Assembly (NCBI GenBank): GCA_905221605.1 | Contig: CAJNDS010002086.1 | Span: forward strand, 614,061-678,060 | Direction of reading: 5' to 3' | DNA: 64,000 bases | Source of the DNA: Symbiodinium natans | Taxonomy: Eukaryota; Sar; Dinophyceae; Suessiales; Symbiodiniaceae | Shown: piece after piece, positions 1 to 11,335 of the stretch | How the letters are laid out: each line of letters starts with the position of its first letter | Position numbering within the stretch: position 1 is the stretch's first letter | Program-made: the position numbers and the translations under genes | The notes under the pieces: generated by a model | Told to the model about the DNA's origin: nothing | Databases searched by the model: none | The model's input: the letters and a program-made list of their open reading frames with translations, nothing else

Positions 1-123
1 GTGCCGATGCCCGATGGGCCTCTTCCAGAAGAGTGCCAGGAAAACGTGCAGAGGCCCGTGGGCGGGGCTTGGCTCTCAAACATTGATAAACGGTCCACTT
101 AGCTTCAAAGGGATCAGGGCCGA

Positions 124-228
124 GGGTTTAGGGTTTTAGGGTTTTAGGGTTTTAGGGTTTTAGGGTTTTGGGGTTTTGGGGTTTTGGGGTTTTGGGGTTT
201 TGGGGTTTTGGGGTTTAGGGTTTAGGGT
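124..228 (+). repeat. Mixed telomere-like array TTTTAGGG then TTTTGGGG
   Basis: A tandem run that begins as TTTTAGGG units, changes to about seven TTTTGGGG units and ends in TTTAGGG. The two octamers are the telomere units of Chlamydomonas-type algae and of hypotrich ciliates respectively, while the rest of the window uses TTTAGGG. The switch in one array suggests local unit drift rather than a chromosome end. Confidence 0.9.
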
Positions 229-2711
229 CAAGGATAAACATGGTGTGAGCTCGTGGCCGATATTTGAGTTGAGGGACGGCTGGCCAGAACTGGGGGTTGA
301 GTTCCCCAACCACCCCTGTACAGAGTTCTTAACTCCCTAAACCCCATGAGCCCTAAACCCTAAACCCTAAAAGCGCTGTGAGATTCCATGCAGGTTGAAG
401 TGGTCCATCATATCTATGCACCTTCGCCTGCATTCGGAGGTCACAGTTTGAGTTGTTCACAGGTTGCTTCATCAGCGCGACTTCTGCGCGAGAGAACCCG
501 TGTAGACAAAAAAAGGGGCACTGAGGGCACTGCCCTTCAAGCTGACTTTCAAACATAGTCACGTGTCCAGCGATTGGACGAGATCTCTCCCCCCCCCCAA
601 AGGATCTTCTTCGGGTGCGGGCGCGCTGCCTGCGCCATAGCGCTTGGGACCGCTGCTTGGCTTGGCTACCATGTTTGGTACAGTTTCGCTGATATGTTCA
701 ATAATGGCATTTTTGTGATTCCTGGGCCTTTACAAGACGTTGAAAATGTTGTCGATGACTACGAGGTGCTTGTGGGAGATTTGGGGCATGCAACAAGGGC
801 AAAGATATGTGTAGACTTCTGGGAAACGAGAATTGAACGGCTACAGTCGGTGCCGGAATGGCACCACGGAGTTTAAGAGAGGCTTGAAAGGTCGAGATGC
901 TACTCCGTGCAATTCCTCCCGCACAATTCTGGAGTTGCTGGGGACAGCAAACTCGATGTGCGCCCCGAACTGTAGAAATCTACACCTCTTTCATGGTGCG
1001 GGGACAAGAAGCATTCGCACCCACCTCCATCAAGCAATGGGGATGCACACAACCGCAAACCACACCTGAACCTCAATGGTCCAACCCCCCCCCCCCCGAC
1101 ATGACTAGTCAGCACAAGCCCATAGTTAAACGCGCGCATGAGGTGACGTTCGACTTCTTCGCCCTCCTGAACCTGTTCATCAGTATTGTCATGGGCTTAG
1201 GGGATGGGTCAGGGCCCACAATTGAACAAAAGGAACGCGCCGTGGTTTCAAACACTGGTCCAGTTTCCTGGTCTTCCGACCGAGGTCATGGGCACCTTCC
1301 TTCTGAAGGACGACAAGCCGCTTTGGCAACACTAGTTCCCTCGGAGGTTTGCTGAAGTTTTGGCGGCATTTTGCTGCGACAGAACCTCCATGGAGCCTCC
1401 ACGGCTTGTATCGGAACAAAATGATGGAAGGAGGTGAATGTTGCTGAATGCCCTGCCGTCGCTAACGACATCCGAAGCTAGCTCGGCCGGGGAAATGTGT
1501 GCTGCGGCTTCCTTGCAACCTTACGCCTGCCACTGTACGAGTGGATTTCATTCCACTGCCGCCTTGCCATGTACAAGCGTGAGTCGCATCTTACAGTCCC
1601 AAAACGCCGAACAATGGCTTCCTGGGGACTCAGGCACTTGAAGAACTTCTACCGCTGCCTAGCGGACAGCATCTGCCAACCCTGCCCCTGGGACTGCTGG
1701 TTAGGTAAAAAAAGGTTTGGATTCAGGGTTGAATCAGGTTCCCTTCAAATTATGGGGGGTTCACATCTTGTTTAAAGGCTTTTTGGAATTTGGCTGACTG
1801 CTCGCGGGATGTTTCTGCACGTTTCAAGAGAATGCGCATGCATCACCAGGGCTTCAGGGGTAGATCAGAGGATTTGTTATCCTTTTGCATGTAAGGGTTA
1901 GAAGTGGAGGTTTTTGCTGAGAGCCGGGATCTTGTTTCCGAGGACATAACTGTAGGGGTGGAGGACGGCCGCGGTTGTCGTTTGTTACCAGGGCAGTCTC
2001 ACGCATTCGGCATTCAGGTTCAGGTTTCGAAGGGTGGAGAAATGAGAAACCAGAGGGGTGCGTCGAGAGATGTCTTGGTTCTTGTGAATTCAACAATGCT
2101 CTTTTGTCGGGCTTGTGAGGATTCTAATTAAATTTTGCGATCTGAGCAATCTGAGTACTCTTCAACTCTGCTGCACCCTACCTGCCCTGGCAAGCGAAGC
2201 GCAGAGTGCATGAAGCAATGATTTGGGGGGGTGTTTGGCCGCGCCAATTGCTCGTCAGCAACCAACTGGGTTGACTCTTTTGGGGTCCTCTGCTTCAGGA
2301 GCCCGTTGCATTTCAAGTGAGCGAACTCCGAAAACCAGAACCCAACCTGTCGGCCCCTGACGCATCCTGACTTTTTCTTGAGCGGAAGTCCTGCGTGTTC
2401 AGGTGCTGATAGCGGATCCGGTGGCATGCAGTGCTTGATGCCCTTTCTGCAGCTTGGCGGGTCTTGTGACTCTAAGTCACTTTAAGTTGTCTTGCGAACT
2501 GTTAGGGCACGGCTGGTATGGATCTGCAGTAAACAGCTTACACTTGCATGCCGCGTGTAGTCTCATGTTGTTCTCATCGTGCTTCATGGTGTAGAACCAA
2601 CGATCTAATCGTCGAACCTCGACCGGGTGTACTCAAACCGGCAGCATGGCACGGCCTTCAGAGCCACAGTCGCTGCCCGAGTCGGCCCGTTGGAGGTTGA
2701 TGCTTTGTGCA
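229..2711. other. Stretch without a recognisable gene
   Basis: Holds a short CCCTAAA run at 349-371 and a C14 tract near 1085. Open frames at 574-876, 897-1355 and 1497-1775 (all plus) read through but show no family motif, and they change frame between one another. They may be decayed exons; I cannot assign them. Confidence 0.5.
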
Positions 2712-2836
2712 TACAAGATGGGGCCCCCCCAGGTATAAGTAGAATTATAAGAGCCCTAAATTGGGTTATAAGGATCCTAAATTAGGTTATAAGTCCCTTA
2801 GCTACAGTTCGTATAGTAAGGGGGCCACTCCTTGTA
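2712..2836 (-). mobile_element. MITE family A, copy 1
   Basis: Non-autonomous inverted-repeat element with termini like TACAAGGAGGGGCCCCC and an internal AT-rich part with repeated 'ttataa' steps. It is in the opposite orientation to the copies at 31198-31319 and 37129-37252. No coding capacity. The three copies align over their full length with scattered substitutions. Confidence 0.8.
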
Positions 2837-3205
2837 GATCACCAGGTCTCGGTTGCATTTATTGTGCTGCAGTGCTGTGAGGATCATGACCGTGCTGAAC
2901 GTCGTGCAGCTGGTCTTGAACTGATTTGTGTTGTTTGTTTTCTTAATCCTTTTTTGCGCGCTCAGTTCCCACGCTTCCGGCAAGCGCACACGTGCTTGAC
3001 CCTAGTCGGGACTCCGAGAAAGCTATCGAATAGTCACTCTTGTAACATTCTACCGCCTCTATTGGGGTGCTCTTTGGGGACACACAGCGCCAAGCCGTCA
3101 AGCTGTACAGGGATGCAGCAGAGTACTGTGAACCTCCACTGCCAGACGGTGCCAAGCCTCCTCCTGCATGTGAAGCGGAGAATCTCTAACCGCAAGACTC
3201 AGCCT

Positions 3206-3306
3206 ATCCCCCTCTTATACTAACAGGCCTTAATAGGGATTATATTAGGGGGTGCTTTCATTCATGATCCCCATTAAGGACTGTTAGCAAAAGGGGGAAC
3301 ATCCCA
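3206..3306 (+). mobile_element. MITE family C, copy 1
   Basis: About 100 bp with inverted ends related to GGGATGTTCCCCCTTATACT and AGTATAAGGGGGAACATCCC and inner arms 'cttaatagggattata' / 'ccattaaggactgtta'. Other copies are at 4506, 30309, 31157 and 33399, with a fragment near 59893. Confidence 0.75.
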
Positions 3307-3361
3307 ATCCGAATCTCCCAAAATCCGAAGCTTCAAGAACCTGCAGCACCTGCCGGCCCCT

Positions 3362-3533
3362 ACGCCTAAAACCCTAAAACCCGAAAACCCGAAAACCCGA
3401 AAACCCGAAAAACCTAAAACCCGAAAACCCTAAAACCCTAAAACCATAAAACCATCTAAAACCCTAGAACCCTAAAGCCCTAAAACCCTAAAGCCCTAAA
3501 ACCCTATCACCCTAAAACCCTAAACCCCCCTAA
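3362..3533 (-). repeat. Degenerate CCCTAAAA / CCCGAAAA array
   Basis: Octamer-type telomere-like units drifting between CCCTAAAA, CCCGAAAA and CCCTAAAG. A second degenerate block of CCCTAAAG/CCCTAAAA units lies at 4171-4259. Confidence 0.8.
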
Positions 3534-3726
3534 AGCCTGGCGGGTCCACAACAGACCCGCGCAAAACTACGGCCCCACTAGCAAATCTGAGATGCAGGAC
3601 TTAGGTCACCGCCTTTAGTGTTGAGAAATGACGCCTTTCTGCTCCCCAGTGCGCCTAAAAGCAAGACCTTCCAGCCATTTCTGCCCAAAAGAAGGTTTAA
3701 CCTTCTCGGAACGGATTAATTAGACG

Positions 3727-3895
3727 ATGCAAACCATGGACGTCATCATGCTTGGGCCATGGGTGCTCTCTTCTCATCAGAACAGAGTAGACCATGGACG
3801 TCATCATGCTTGGGCCATGGATACTCTTTTCCCAGAACGGATTAGACTATGGACGTCATCATGGTTGGGCCATGGATGCTCTCTTCTAACTATGG
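3727..3895. repeat. Three-copy minisatellite, unit about 57 bp
   Basis: The core ATGGACGTCATCATG followed by 'cttgggccatgg' occurs three times at about 57 bp spacing, with diverging linkers. The 77-residue frame across it is a by-product of the repeat. Confidence 0.85.
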
Positions 3896-4260
3896 TGAAG
3901 CAAACGTGTTATTTAGACCCAGGGCTGGGCAGAAGCGGATGCAAGCAAGACAGGGCTTAGTTTAGGACACGTCGAAAGTGCGAAGTAGTGCAAAAAAAAC
4001 CACAAATACCAGTGCAGTCTACGGATGCAAAAAAAATGCAGGATAATTTTGGATAAAAATTGCGGGGATGAGGTGATGGGCGAAACCCAGGAAACATCGG
4101 TATTTGCAGGGGATTCTGAGGGCAACAGAGCTAAACTGCCGAAAACGCGTGGGTCTGTTATGGCCCCGCCTAGCCCTAAAGCCCTAAAGCCCTAAAACCC
4201 TAAAGCCCTAAGACCCCAAAACCCTAAAGCCCTAAAACCCTAGAACCCTTAAACCCTAAC

Positions 4261-4371
4261 CTGCTCCCATGGCCGAGGCTGGACTTCATCCAGAGAATGC
4301 CATTCTTCGGCATCATGCCCTATGGCTTCTTCCTGGCAGGCGCCGCCGCCATCCTTGAAGGGCTGAAAGCT
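4261..4371 (+). CDS. Coding-like island, possible membrane-protein exon
   Basis: An open stretch of about 37 codons, G/C-ending, reads a hydrophobic peptide with FFGIMPYGFFLAGAAAI. It sits exactly between a degenerate CCCTAAA block and a clean TTTAGGG array, the same arrangement as the better-supported exons further right. No family recognised; could be an orphan exon fragment. Confidence 0.3.
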
Positions 4372-4375
4372 TTTT

Positions 4376-4469
4376 GGGTTTAGGGTTCAGGGTTTAGGGT
4401 TTAGGGTTTAGGGTTTAGGGTTTAGAGTTTAGGGTTTAGGGTTTAGGGTTTAGGGTTTAGGGTTTAGGG
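4376..4469 (+). repeat. TTTAGGG array, about 12 units
   Basis: Near-perfect tandem TTTAGGG with single TTCAGGG and TTTAGAG variants. Directly follows the coding-like island at 4261-4371. Confidence 0.95.
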
Positions 4470-4505
4470 GCTCCGGCATGTTTTTGGGCTTAGGGCCCTG
4501 AGCTT

Positions 4506-4605
4506 GGGATGTTCCCCCTTCTACGAACGGTCCTTTATAGGGATTATAATGGGGGGGTACTATAGTCCCTATTAAGGACTGTTAGTATAGGGCGGGAACC
4601 TCCCA
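4506..4605 (+). mobile_element. MITE family C, copy 2
   Basis: Full-length copy with the ends GGGATGTTCCCCC and GGGAACCTCCCA and an intact centre 'gattataatgggggggtac'. It is the best comparison for the copy at 33399, whose centre is a telomere tract. Confidence 0.8.
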
Positions 4606-4697
4606 ACCCGAAGCCCTAAAGTTTTGAAGGTGTGGAGGGTCTGGGAATTCGTAGTGTCTCTTTGAGAGCTCTTGGAGTAGGAGGCGCTTCTGCGCTT

Positions 4698-4736
4698 TTA
4701 GGGTTTAGGGTTTAGGGTTTAGGGTTTAGGGTTTAT
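4698..4736 (+). repeat. TTTAGGG array, about 5 units
   Basis: Perfect short array between non-coding sequence and the minisatellite that starts near 4811. Confidence 0.95.
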
Positions 4737-4810
4737 TTCAGCTTAGAAGCCTCAAAAGCACCGGAGGGCCTTGAGCCTCGACCTTCTCAACAGACAGAAA
4801 CTCCAAGTCC

Positions 4811-4925
4811 CAGAACACGGAAGAGCACGGAACAGAACTCGGAGCAACACACAGAACAGAGCACAGAAACAGAACACAGAGCAGAACACAGAGCAGAACA
4901 GAGAACAGAACACGGAACGCAGAAT
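4811..4925. repeat. Degenerate (CAGAACACGGA) minisatellite
   Basis: Short units built from CAGAACAC, GAGCAGAA and CACGGAA repeat across about 110 bp. They give glutamine/asparagine-rich frames on plus and cysteine/leucine-rich frames on minus that should not be taken as proteins. Confidence 0.8.
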
Positions 4926-6008
4926 AGAAGACAGAATCCTTGAAGCCCGCCGCCTACAGGCTGAAATGGGGGTTTGGGGCTTTATGAGTTGTCCCGGCAT
5001 GCTGCGAAGGCTCGCTACTGGGTCAAGCAGCAGCCGTCTACTTCTCGCCGCTTGACAGATTGTGCTTGCTCGGCCGATTATACGTCTGAGTTGCGTCCCC
5101 CCCCTATGCAGGTTTGTGCTTCCCTGGGCTGCGATTATGGCAAGGTTACCCGTGTTCGTCTCAGGGTGCCACCTGTCGGGTACTTATGCACACCCTATGC
5201 ATGAAATCTTCAAGCCAAAACGTCGCCAAGAGGAATCTTGAAGGCGCCGCACGCTAAACCTAAGCCTTAAGCATCATCTGCGAGCTCAATCCCCTTTCCG
5301 ATTTTTGATTTGTATGTATTTTGCAAGTTTTTGCAAATGCTCCAGGCATTCTCATTCGAGCCCTGCCCACAAAGAATGCGTTCCCAAAAGCCCTGATGCA
5401 GCTCCCCCGCACACCCTGCAACCACCTTCGAGAGGTACCACCCTGAAGTCTACTGTACTGCAGCAGTTCAGAGGTGGAACATCTACCAGCAAATCCGGAT
5501 GCCACGAGGGCCTGGGGCTTAGTTGTGTTCGGGCGGGAGTCGGAACTGCAAGGCAACATATGGGAATGATGCATGATGCAGCACACCTGGCAGCTCCTTG
5601 TCACTCTCCGCAGCAGTCGACTTCAAAGCCCCACCTCCCCCCAACGGCAATCGCTGCACAATGAAACACATGCACCCTTAGTTATTTTAGTCTCTCTCCC
5701 TTTGCGTTCCCCGTAGCCAGCGTGGTCTGGGCTCCCTGTGGTTATTGGGTTCGACATGAGAGTCACACTTACACTTCACAGATCTCGCTCATACCATCAC
5801 AATAACTCGTACGCCCTGGAGCATGTTTTTTTTTTCAACCCATTTGCATCAAACAGTTCAATTCTCTATAATCCCAACATGCATGTCGAGAAAGGCCCCT
5901 GTGAACCCAGGGACGTGGAGATGACTGGAGGCTACAATTATGACAGAGTAAACCGGGCTGATGCTCCGCCGCAGCAAGGCTGGATGGCTCTTGGGAGGTT
6001 TGAGGGAA
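4926..6008. other. Stretch without a recognisable gene
   Basis: Several open frames of 70-120 codons overlap on both strands (5260-5604 minus, 5305-5664 plus, 5738-6022 plus), but none has a family motif or a clear coding bias. No mobile element recognised. Confidence 0.4.
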
Positions 6009-6056
6009 ACCCTAAACCCTAAACCCTAAACCCTAAACCCTAAACCCTAAACCCTG
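6009..6056 (-). repeat. CCCTAAA array, about 7 units
   Basis: Perfect tandem CCCTAAA. An oppositely oriented TTTAGGG array of about 7 units follows at 6190-6242, so neighbouring arrays do not share a direction. Confidence 0.95.
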
Positions 6057-6189
6057 AAAGGCCATCCCAAGCCAAAGCTTCACGCAGCAGTGCCTTGTTA
6101 AACGGTGTCCCCCACAGTCCGATGGCCTGTACCTTAGGGGCCGTATGATTCAAGCTTGTGGCCTCTGGGTTGATTGATGATGTCTGGAG

Positions 6190-6242
6190 TTTAGGGTTTA
6201 GGGTTTAGGGTTTAGGGTTTAGGGTTTAGGGTTTAGGGTTCA
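6190..6242 (+). repeat. TTTAGGG array, about 7 units
   Basis: Clean heptamer array ending in a TTCAGG variant. Confidence 0.95.
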
Positions 6243-6310
6243 GGCCTGGAGGTTCTGAAGAACGAGCTTGCTGTCACTACCCCCGTGACCTCTTTGTCTC
6301 TTAAGCAGTC

Positions 6311-6408
6311 TTAGTAGTAGAGTAGGTAACCTTTAACCACAAAATCCCCTTATAACCCCAGAGGATAACCTTTAGGTCCCTTAGGGTTGCTGGACAACTA
6401 AGCAGTCT
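6311..6408 (+). mobile_element. MITE family F1, copy 1
   Basis: Starts AGTAGAGTAGGTAACCTTTA and ends near 'gttgctggacaact', with imperfect inverted ends. The same module forms the left half of the element inside the intron at 55714-55941. Confidence 0.65.
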
Positions 6409-6693
6409 AAGCTTTGGCCATCCCATCGAAACTCCGTCATTCGGCGCTAGCGTAACAAAGCCTTTCTTGTGCGGTGACCTCAGCCTCAGCACCTTGCATC
6501 CACATAAGCTGCAGTTTCGGGAAGCATAACATGTCAGAAGAAGAGCCACAAATTACTTAAACAGCTAAATCTATGCCATTTCTTGAATCCTACCCTACCC
6601 ACGAGTCCAGGGTCGCGACAGGTAATTTCTGGCCCTTGAACCCCAGAACGAGGAGTTGACTTTGGGGACCGTTGTGGGAGTGGAGTGTGTGGC

Positions 6694-7015
6694 TTAGGGA
6701 TTCGGGGTTTAGGGGTTTAGGGTCCTCCCCTAAACCCTAAACCCTAAGCCCTAAACCCTAGACCCTAAACCCTAACTCTGTGAACCCCAGACCGCGGTCT
6801 TGGAGGCTTCTTCGATGGCCGGGCGGAGACCACGCAACCAGGGGGCGGCTTCTCAGTGGACGGCTCAGGATCCAAAGTTTGGGTTTTAGGGTTTGAGGGT
6901 TTGAGGGTTGTAGGGTTTTAGGGTTTTAGGGTTTTCGGATTTTAGGGTTTCAGGGTTTCAGGGTTTCAGGGTTTTCGGGTTTCAGGGTTTTCCGACTACA
7001 GGGTTTCGGTTTTAG
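6694..7015. repeat. Mixed array block with a possible exon island
   Basis: 6694-6776 changes direction from GGGTTTAGGG to CCTAAACCC within one block. 6880-7015 is degenerate TTTTAGGG / TTTCAGGG. Between them, 6779-6876 is an open stretch reading FFDGRAETTQPGGGFS, coding-like but unassigned. Confidence 0.7.
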
Positions 7016-7149
7016 GGGTCTTGCATTCTGCAACGCATCTTGGGGACTCATTTGGTGTGTGCTTCTCTTTCCCTTTCGCGGCCCCGGTCATTGCCATGCC
7101 CGTCTGCGAATTTTTTTTCAGCGTCAACTCATGTCTGGAGCGCATGCAC

Positions 7150-7206
7150 AGGGTTTAGGGTTTAGGGTTTAGGGTTTAGGGTTTAGGTTTAGGGTTTAGG
7201 GTTTCA
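7150..7206 (+). repeat. TTTAGGG array, about 8 units
   Basis: Clean array with one short unit (TTTAGG). Confidence 0.95.
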
Positions 7207-7444
7207 GCTTTGACATGTCAGCAGAGTGTCACACGTCCGGTCGCATTTCCGCCTTGCTCCTGCCGACTTGACGGCCTAGCTGACGTGTTCACATACTTTT
7301 GGCTCTTGGGCAGTTTTGTTTTTTTTGTGCGTCTGGTCGTGTCTCTCAGAATGCTGACCTTAAGCAGACGACTTTCTGCGCTCGTGCTTGATCTCCCATT
7401 GTCAGGCTTTGAAGACAAGAAGGAACTGAAACAAGACACGCGCC

Positions 7445-8300
7445 CTGAACCCTAAACCCTAAACCCTAGGGCGGAGAGCTCTGAGAGCAGGAGTCTCCAG
7501 ATCCCCAATGTCCCAAACTCCGAGCCCTGAAACCAGCCACAAAGCCTCCAAACCCTAGAGTGTTTAGGGTTTAGGGTTTAGCAAAAAGGGTTTAGGGTGT
7601 AGGGTCTAGGGGAAACCCTAAACCCTCAACCTCCCTTAACCACCCCCAAACCACCCTCAACCCCAAACCCTACAGCCTACACCCTAAACGATAACCCCAA
7701 ACCCTGAACCCTGAACCTTGAACCCGAGCTTTGTTGAGGTCTTCCAAGGCCAGGGGCAGCGCCTTGGCTCCTGAGGCCTGAGTCCGTGCAAGGTGTTCGA
7801 CTGTCAGGCTCAAGGGTTTGATGTTTTGGGTGTAGGGGTTTAAGGGAAAAAGGGATGTTTAGGGTTAAGGGTTTTAGGGTTTAGGGTTTTACTGTTAAGG
7901 GTTTTCGGGTTGAGGGTGCATGGGTTGAGGGTTAAGGGTGTCCGGGTCAATGTTTTCAGGGTTCAGGGATTTAGGGTTGAGGGTTTACGGATTCAAGGTT
8001 AGGTGTTCAGTCTTCCACCCCCGGCGACTGCCCAAGACCGGATTCAAAAGGGTTAATAGGGATTATAGTACCCCCGATTATTAACCCGAAACCCTTAAAA
8101 CAAGCCTAAACCCTAAACCCTTGTATAAGGGGTGCATCCCAAGTGTGAGGACATGCCTGAGAGCCCCCCAAAACATGCGCTTGAGACATGGCATCGGATG
8201 AAGGCCTGGAGGCGTCAGATCTGTAGCAGTAAACTTTAAAGGGTTTTGGGTTTAGGTTTGTTTTAGGGTTGAGGGTTTAGGGTTAGGGTTTTACATCCAA
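7445..8300. repeat. Degenerate telomere-like zone
   Basis: Scattered CCCTAAA and TTTAGGG units with many variants (TTGAGGG, TTAAGGG, GTAAGGG, CCCTCAA) over more than 800 bp, changing orientation several times. It looks like old arrays that have mutated. A small inverted repeat (ggttaatagggattatag / gattattaaccc) is at 8046-8085. Confidence 0.7.
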
Positions 8301-9313
8301 GTAACGAAAGCAGTTCCAGCATTTCAAGAAGGCTGCCCAAATAATTTTATTGTGTGTGTGATGTTTCGAGAAAAAGCCGAAAGTTCATCTGCGAATGGCA
8401 TGTGAAGCCAAAACCCAACAAGCCGTCGACGGCCATCATTTCGACAAGCAAGCGCCTTGCAACCCCAGAAGGTTTTGGGGTTTATACGTAGGGTTAGAGG
8501 GTTCAGAAACGGCGCATATAGGGTTTATGTATGTAGGGTTTATAGTTTGGTATTTGGCTGATTGGTCGTTTGTTCCTGCTGCAATCCTGAACGCAGGCGC
8601 TCGTCTGAGATTGGTCTGTGCTCGGGCTGTTTCACCATGTATACCCCGTAACGTACCGGCAACTGTGGAGAATTGTGGAGAGGTAGAGAATCCTAGCAGA
8701 GGCCCCAGACTTTCAGAAGGCAAAGGGTAGTCCTGTTTTTGACACAGCAATGCAAGGTCTGGACCTTTGTGTTTATGTTTCTCTTGCAACAGGTCTGTCT
8801 TTGTGTTCGCACAACAGCTGCGCAACCCCTATAGAATTCCGTAGACCTGCAAGCGGATGCCACAAAGCTGTGCTAGCCATTTGCGCGCGCTCGAAAAATG
8901 CGGGGCATGAAGGTTACAGCTTCTCCGTCAGCACTGCTTCGGCAAGGAACCCGAAGCTCCTGAACTTCCACTTGGCCTGCACTTCCCCCCGGCCCCCCCC
9001 CCCCCTCCCCCCAGCGAAGATCTTAACAGCTACCTGGGGCGGGTTGACTGTTGACTGGGTTTGTGATGCTCAAGTCAGCTACACGACAAATAGAAGTCGA
9101 GGCAAGCATGCCACCCCGAAATCCCAAAACCTCCTCCTCCTCCTCCTCCTTTCATCGTCCCACTAGTGCTGGCGCATTCAGCTGGCTAGGTTCTGCCATT
9201 TTGTCGGACAAAGCCGGGAGGTCTCGGTCGCCCTGATGCCCAAGAAGAGGGTCTCAGCCGATGTCAGCCCTTAAACCTTCGTGAGATTTTGGGTCAGCGC
9301 TGAAGGTTCAGGG
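8301..9313. other. Stretch without a recognisable gene
   Basis: Open frames at 8395-8730, 8436-8825 and 8750-9166 lack family motifs. A C-rich tract near 8985-9012 and a (CCT)n tract near 9132 are present. Confidence 0.4.
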
Positions 9314-9434
9314 CCCAGATCTTCCAAAACCCCTTAATTAAGGTATATACCTTAATTCCTAATAAGGACCCTTAGTATAAATTAGGGTAACAAAACCCTA
9401 TATTCCTTAATTAAGGGGTTTTGGAAGATCTGGG
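9314..9434 (+). mobile_element. MITE family D, copy 1
   Basis: Long perfect inverted ends CCCAGATCTTCCAAAACCCC and the reverse complement, with 'cttaattaaggtatatacctt' arms. About 121 bp. Other copies at 23832, 56062 and 57238; the last interrupts an open frame. Confidence 0.9.
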
Positions 9435-10819
9435 GGTTTAGGGACTAGGGATTGAGAGTCCGGATCTTGCTACTGGCATCGCCATGTGGCCGGCTCGGCG
9501 TGCTCATATGGCCCATGGCCCCGGCACAGGCGCAGGACGCGGTGGGCCGGGGCCCCCCCCAAAACCGGCCCAGCAGACAAAGTGCAGATCTCCTCTAAGC
9601 CCTAAAGTAGAGATCTCCCAGACCGCTCAGGCCTTTCCCTTCACCACTCCACCACTCCAAAAATGTCCACTTCTTCATCGATACCGAAAGCCCAAGCCCT
9701 TGATGGGAAGCTGCAAGATGCGAGTTTTAGTCGTTCTCAGTAGGGTTATGCGCACAGAAAGTAGAGTTAGAAGCATGGCTACCATTCATGGAACCCTGCT
9801 TATAACGACCCTTGAGTTTTTGCTTCATGCACTGATTCATGCGCTTAAGAACTTTTCACTTCCCGGACCCTCTTGGGCTCTTGGGGGGGGGTGTGTGGGG
9901 GCTCTGGCCACACCAACAGGCCCACCTCAATGCTGTGCCGCTTGGCAAGTTTTGGGGTTTAGGGTTTAGGGTTTAGGGTTTGAGGCGTTTTTGTTTGGAC
10001 AGCCTGGCAGAAGACATCTAGGTTCAAGGAGTTGCATCACCGGTGGACGTGGGCAGAACGTAATCCCCATGCCCGGTCGGAAAGGTAAAGCATTTGCCTC
10101 ATTGCCTTGCTGGCTAGGAGCTGGACTTGCTTGTGCCGAGTTTAATCTTTCCGGTCTGAGGTCATGATGTACAGTGGCCTTTTGGCACTTGCTTCCATTC
10201 TTTGTTTGCAAGGTGCTTGAAGAATTCAAAAGCCCATTTCATGTTGTGTGCTATTATTCACTTGGCATGCGAATTGAAGATTGGACGAGGGAATTGGCAT
10301 GAGTTAGCTGCACGAGCGCAATTAGTTCATAGAGATTCCCTGTAACAAGACCAAGTCAGCAAACAAGGACCTAAACACATAAAAGCTTGGGCTAGTAGAG
10401 CTTGAAATGTTGCATGGCTTAGGAAAACTTTGTAAGCAATGAGCCATCAACTCTTCAACCCCGTAGAAGCATTTGCAGCTACTCCCAAGCCAGAAATGAT
10501 GCACTCACCCGGTTTGGAGCCTCTGCTTTTAGCACGAGCGCTCCGAGTCCCAAGAGCAAGACTAGGACACGAAGCGGGCCCGGCTCGAGCCAGCAATCTA
10601 CCCCGAGGAAGTCGCGGAGGAGTGCTGGGCCAAAAAAAACATCAGCTATGGGGGGGGAGGGGGGTTAGGGATTAGGGTTTAGATCTCGCGGGCTACGTAG
10701 CAGCATACAACAGCGGGCATCCGTTTTAGCCTTCGACCCGAACTCCTGTTCCAGTTAGAAGCTGGCAACACTGGCCCTGTATTGATGCAGTACAAGTCCT
10801 TGGCCCTAGCCTAGCCAGA
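9435..10819. other. Stretch without a recognisable gene
   Basis: Contains a short TTTAGGG run at 9955-9982 and a G-rich run near 10650. The frame 9484-9969 ends by reading through the array (GFRV) and has no motif. Confidence 0.4.
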
Positions 10820-10899
10820 AACCCTAAACCCTAAACCCTAAACCCTAAACCCTATAAACCCTAAACCCTAAACCCTAAACCCTAAACCCTAAACCCTAC
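10820..10899 (-). repeat. CCCTAAA array, about 11 units
   Basis: Near-perfect array with one CCCTATAAA nonamer inside. Followed at once by an open coding-like stretch. Confidence 0.95.
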
Positions 10900-11033
10900 A
10901 CCAGGCCAGACAATTCCTTCGCCCTCGCTGTGGCCTTCGATGCTGGAGGCAATGCCTTCGGCGAAGCTGTCGCGAAGCTGCGCCGGGCATGGAAGGCCAT
11001 TGTGCGTGAATGCTGTTCGAGAGTTGGCTTGGG
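10900..11033 (+). CDS. Coding-like island between two arrays
   Basis: An open frame of about 44 codons with mostly G/C third positions reads FALAVAFDAGGNAFGEAVAK and then a basic helix. It is bounded by a CCCTAAA array on the left and a TTGAGGG array on the right. No family assigned. Probably an exon, or exon fragment, whose neighbours are across the arrays. Confidence 0.35.
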
Positions 11034-11042
11034 GTTTAGGGT

Positions 11043-11101
<59 letters not shown>

Positions 11102-11102
11102 A
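11034..11102 (+). repeat. TTGAGGG variant array, about 9 units
   Basis: A homogeneous run of TTGAGGG rather than TTTAGGG. Homogeneity of the variant implies that it was amplified as a variant, not mutated unit by unit. Confidence 0.95.
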
Positions 11103-11210
11103 CTCTCAAATGCGTGAATTCCTTGACGTTGGCAGCAGCCCCTGGGCAGGAAGATGCGCGGCAAGCCACCATCACTCTCAAGCAGTTGGCAAAGGCAGGC
11201 TCGCTCAAGA
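11103..11210 (+). CDS. Coding-like island
   Basis: Open stretch of about 36 codons reading APGQEDARQATITLKQLAKA. It lies directly between the TTGAGGG array and a CCCTAAA run (11213-11240). Unassigned; helical repeat character only. Confidence 0.3.
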
Positions 11211-11335
11211 CATACCCTAAACCCTAAACCCTAAACCCAAGAAAACCTAAACATCCAAAACCAAAGTTCGCCCGAACTCCTTCCAGCTGCATGCCAGATG
11301 CCGAAATGAATGTTGCATCAAAGGGTCTGAGGATG

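Noticed and set aside
124-240. A true chromosome end
   Set aside because: The array is short, mixed in unit and internal; arrays of both orientations occur throughout, so no array here marks a terminus.
574-876. 100-codon plus ORF near the left end
   Set aside because: Opens at a TTG, no motif, competing frames; kept only as a remark in the gap entry.
3727-3895. Possible CRISPR-like spaced repeats
   Set aside because: Three diverged units with related linkers; this is a eukaryotic minisatellite and no cas genes are present.
7290-7315. Similarity to the dinoflagellate spliced leader (ACTTTTGGCTCTTGG)
   Set aside because: Only a short partial match to the spliced leader; the leader's start and the following donor site are missing.
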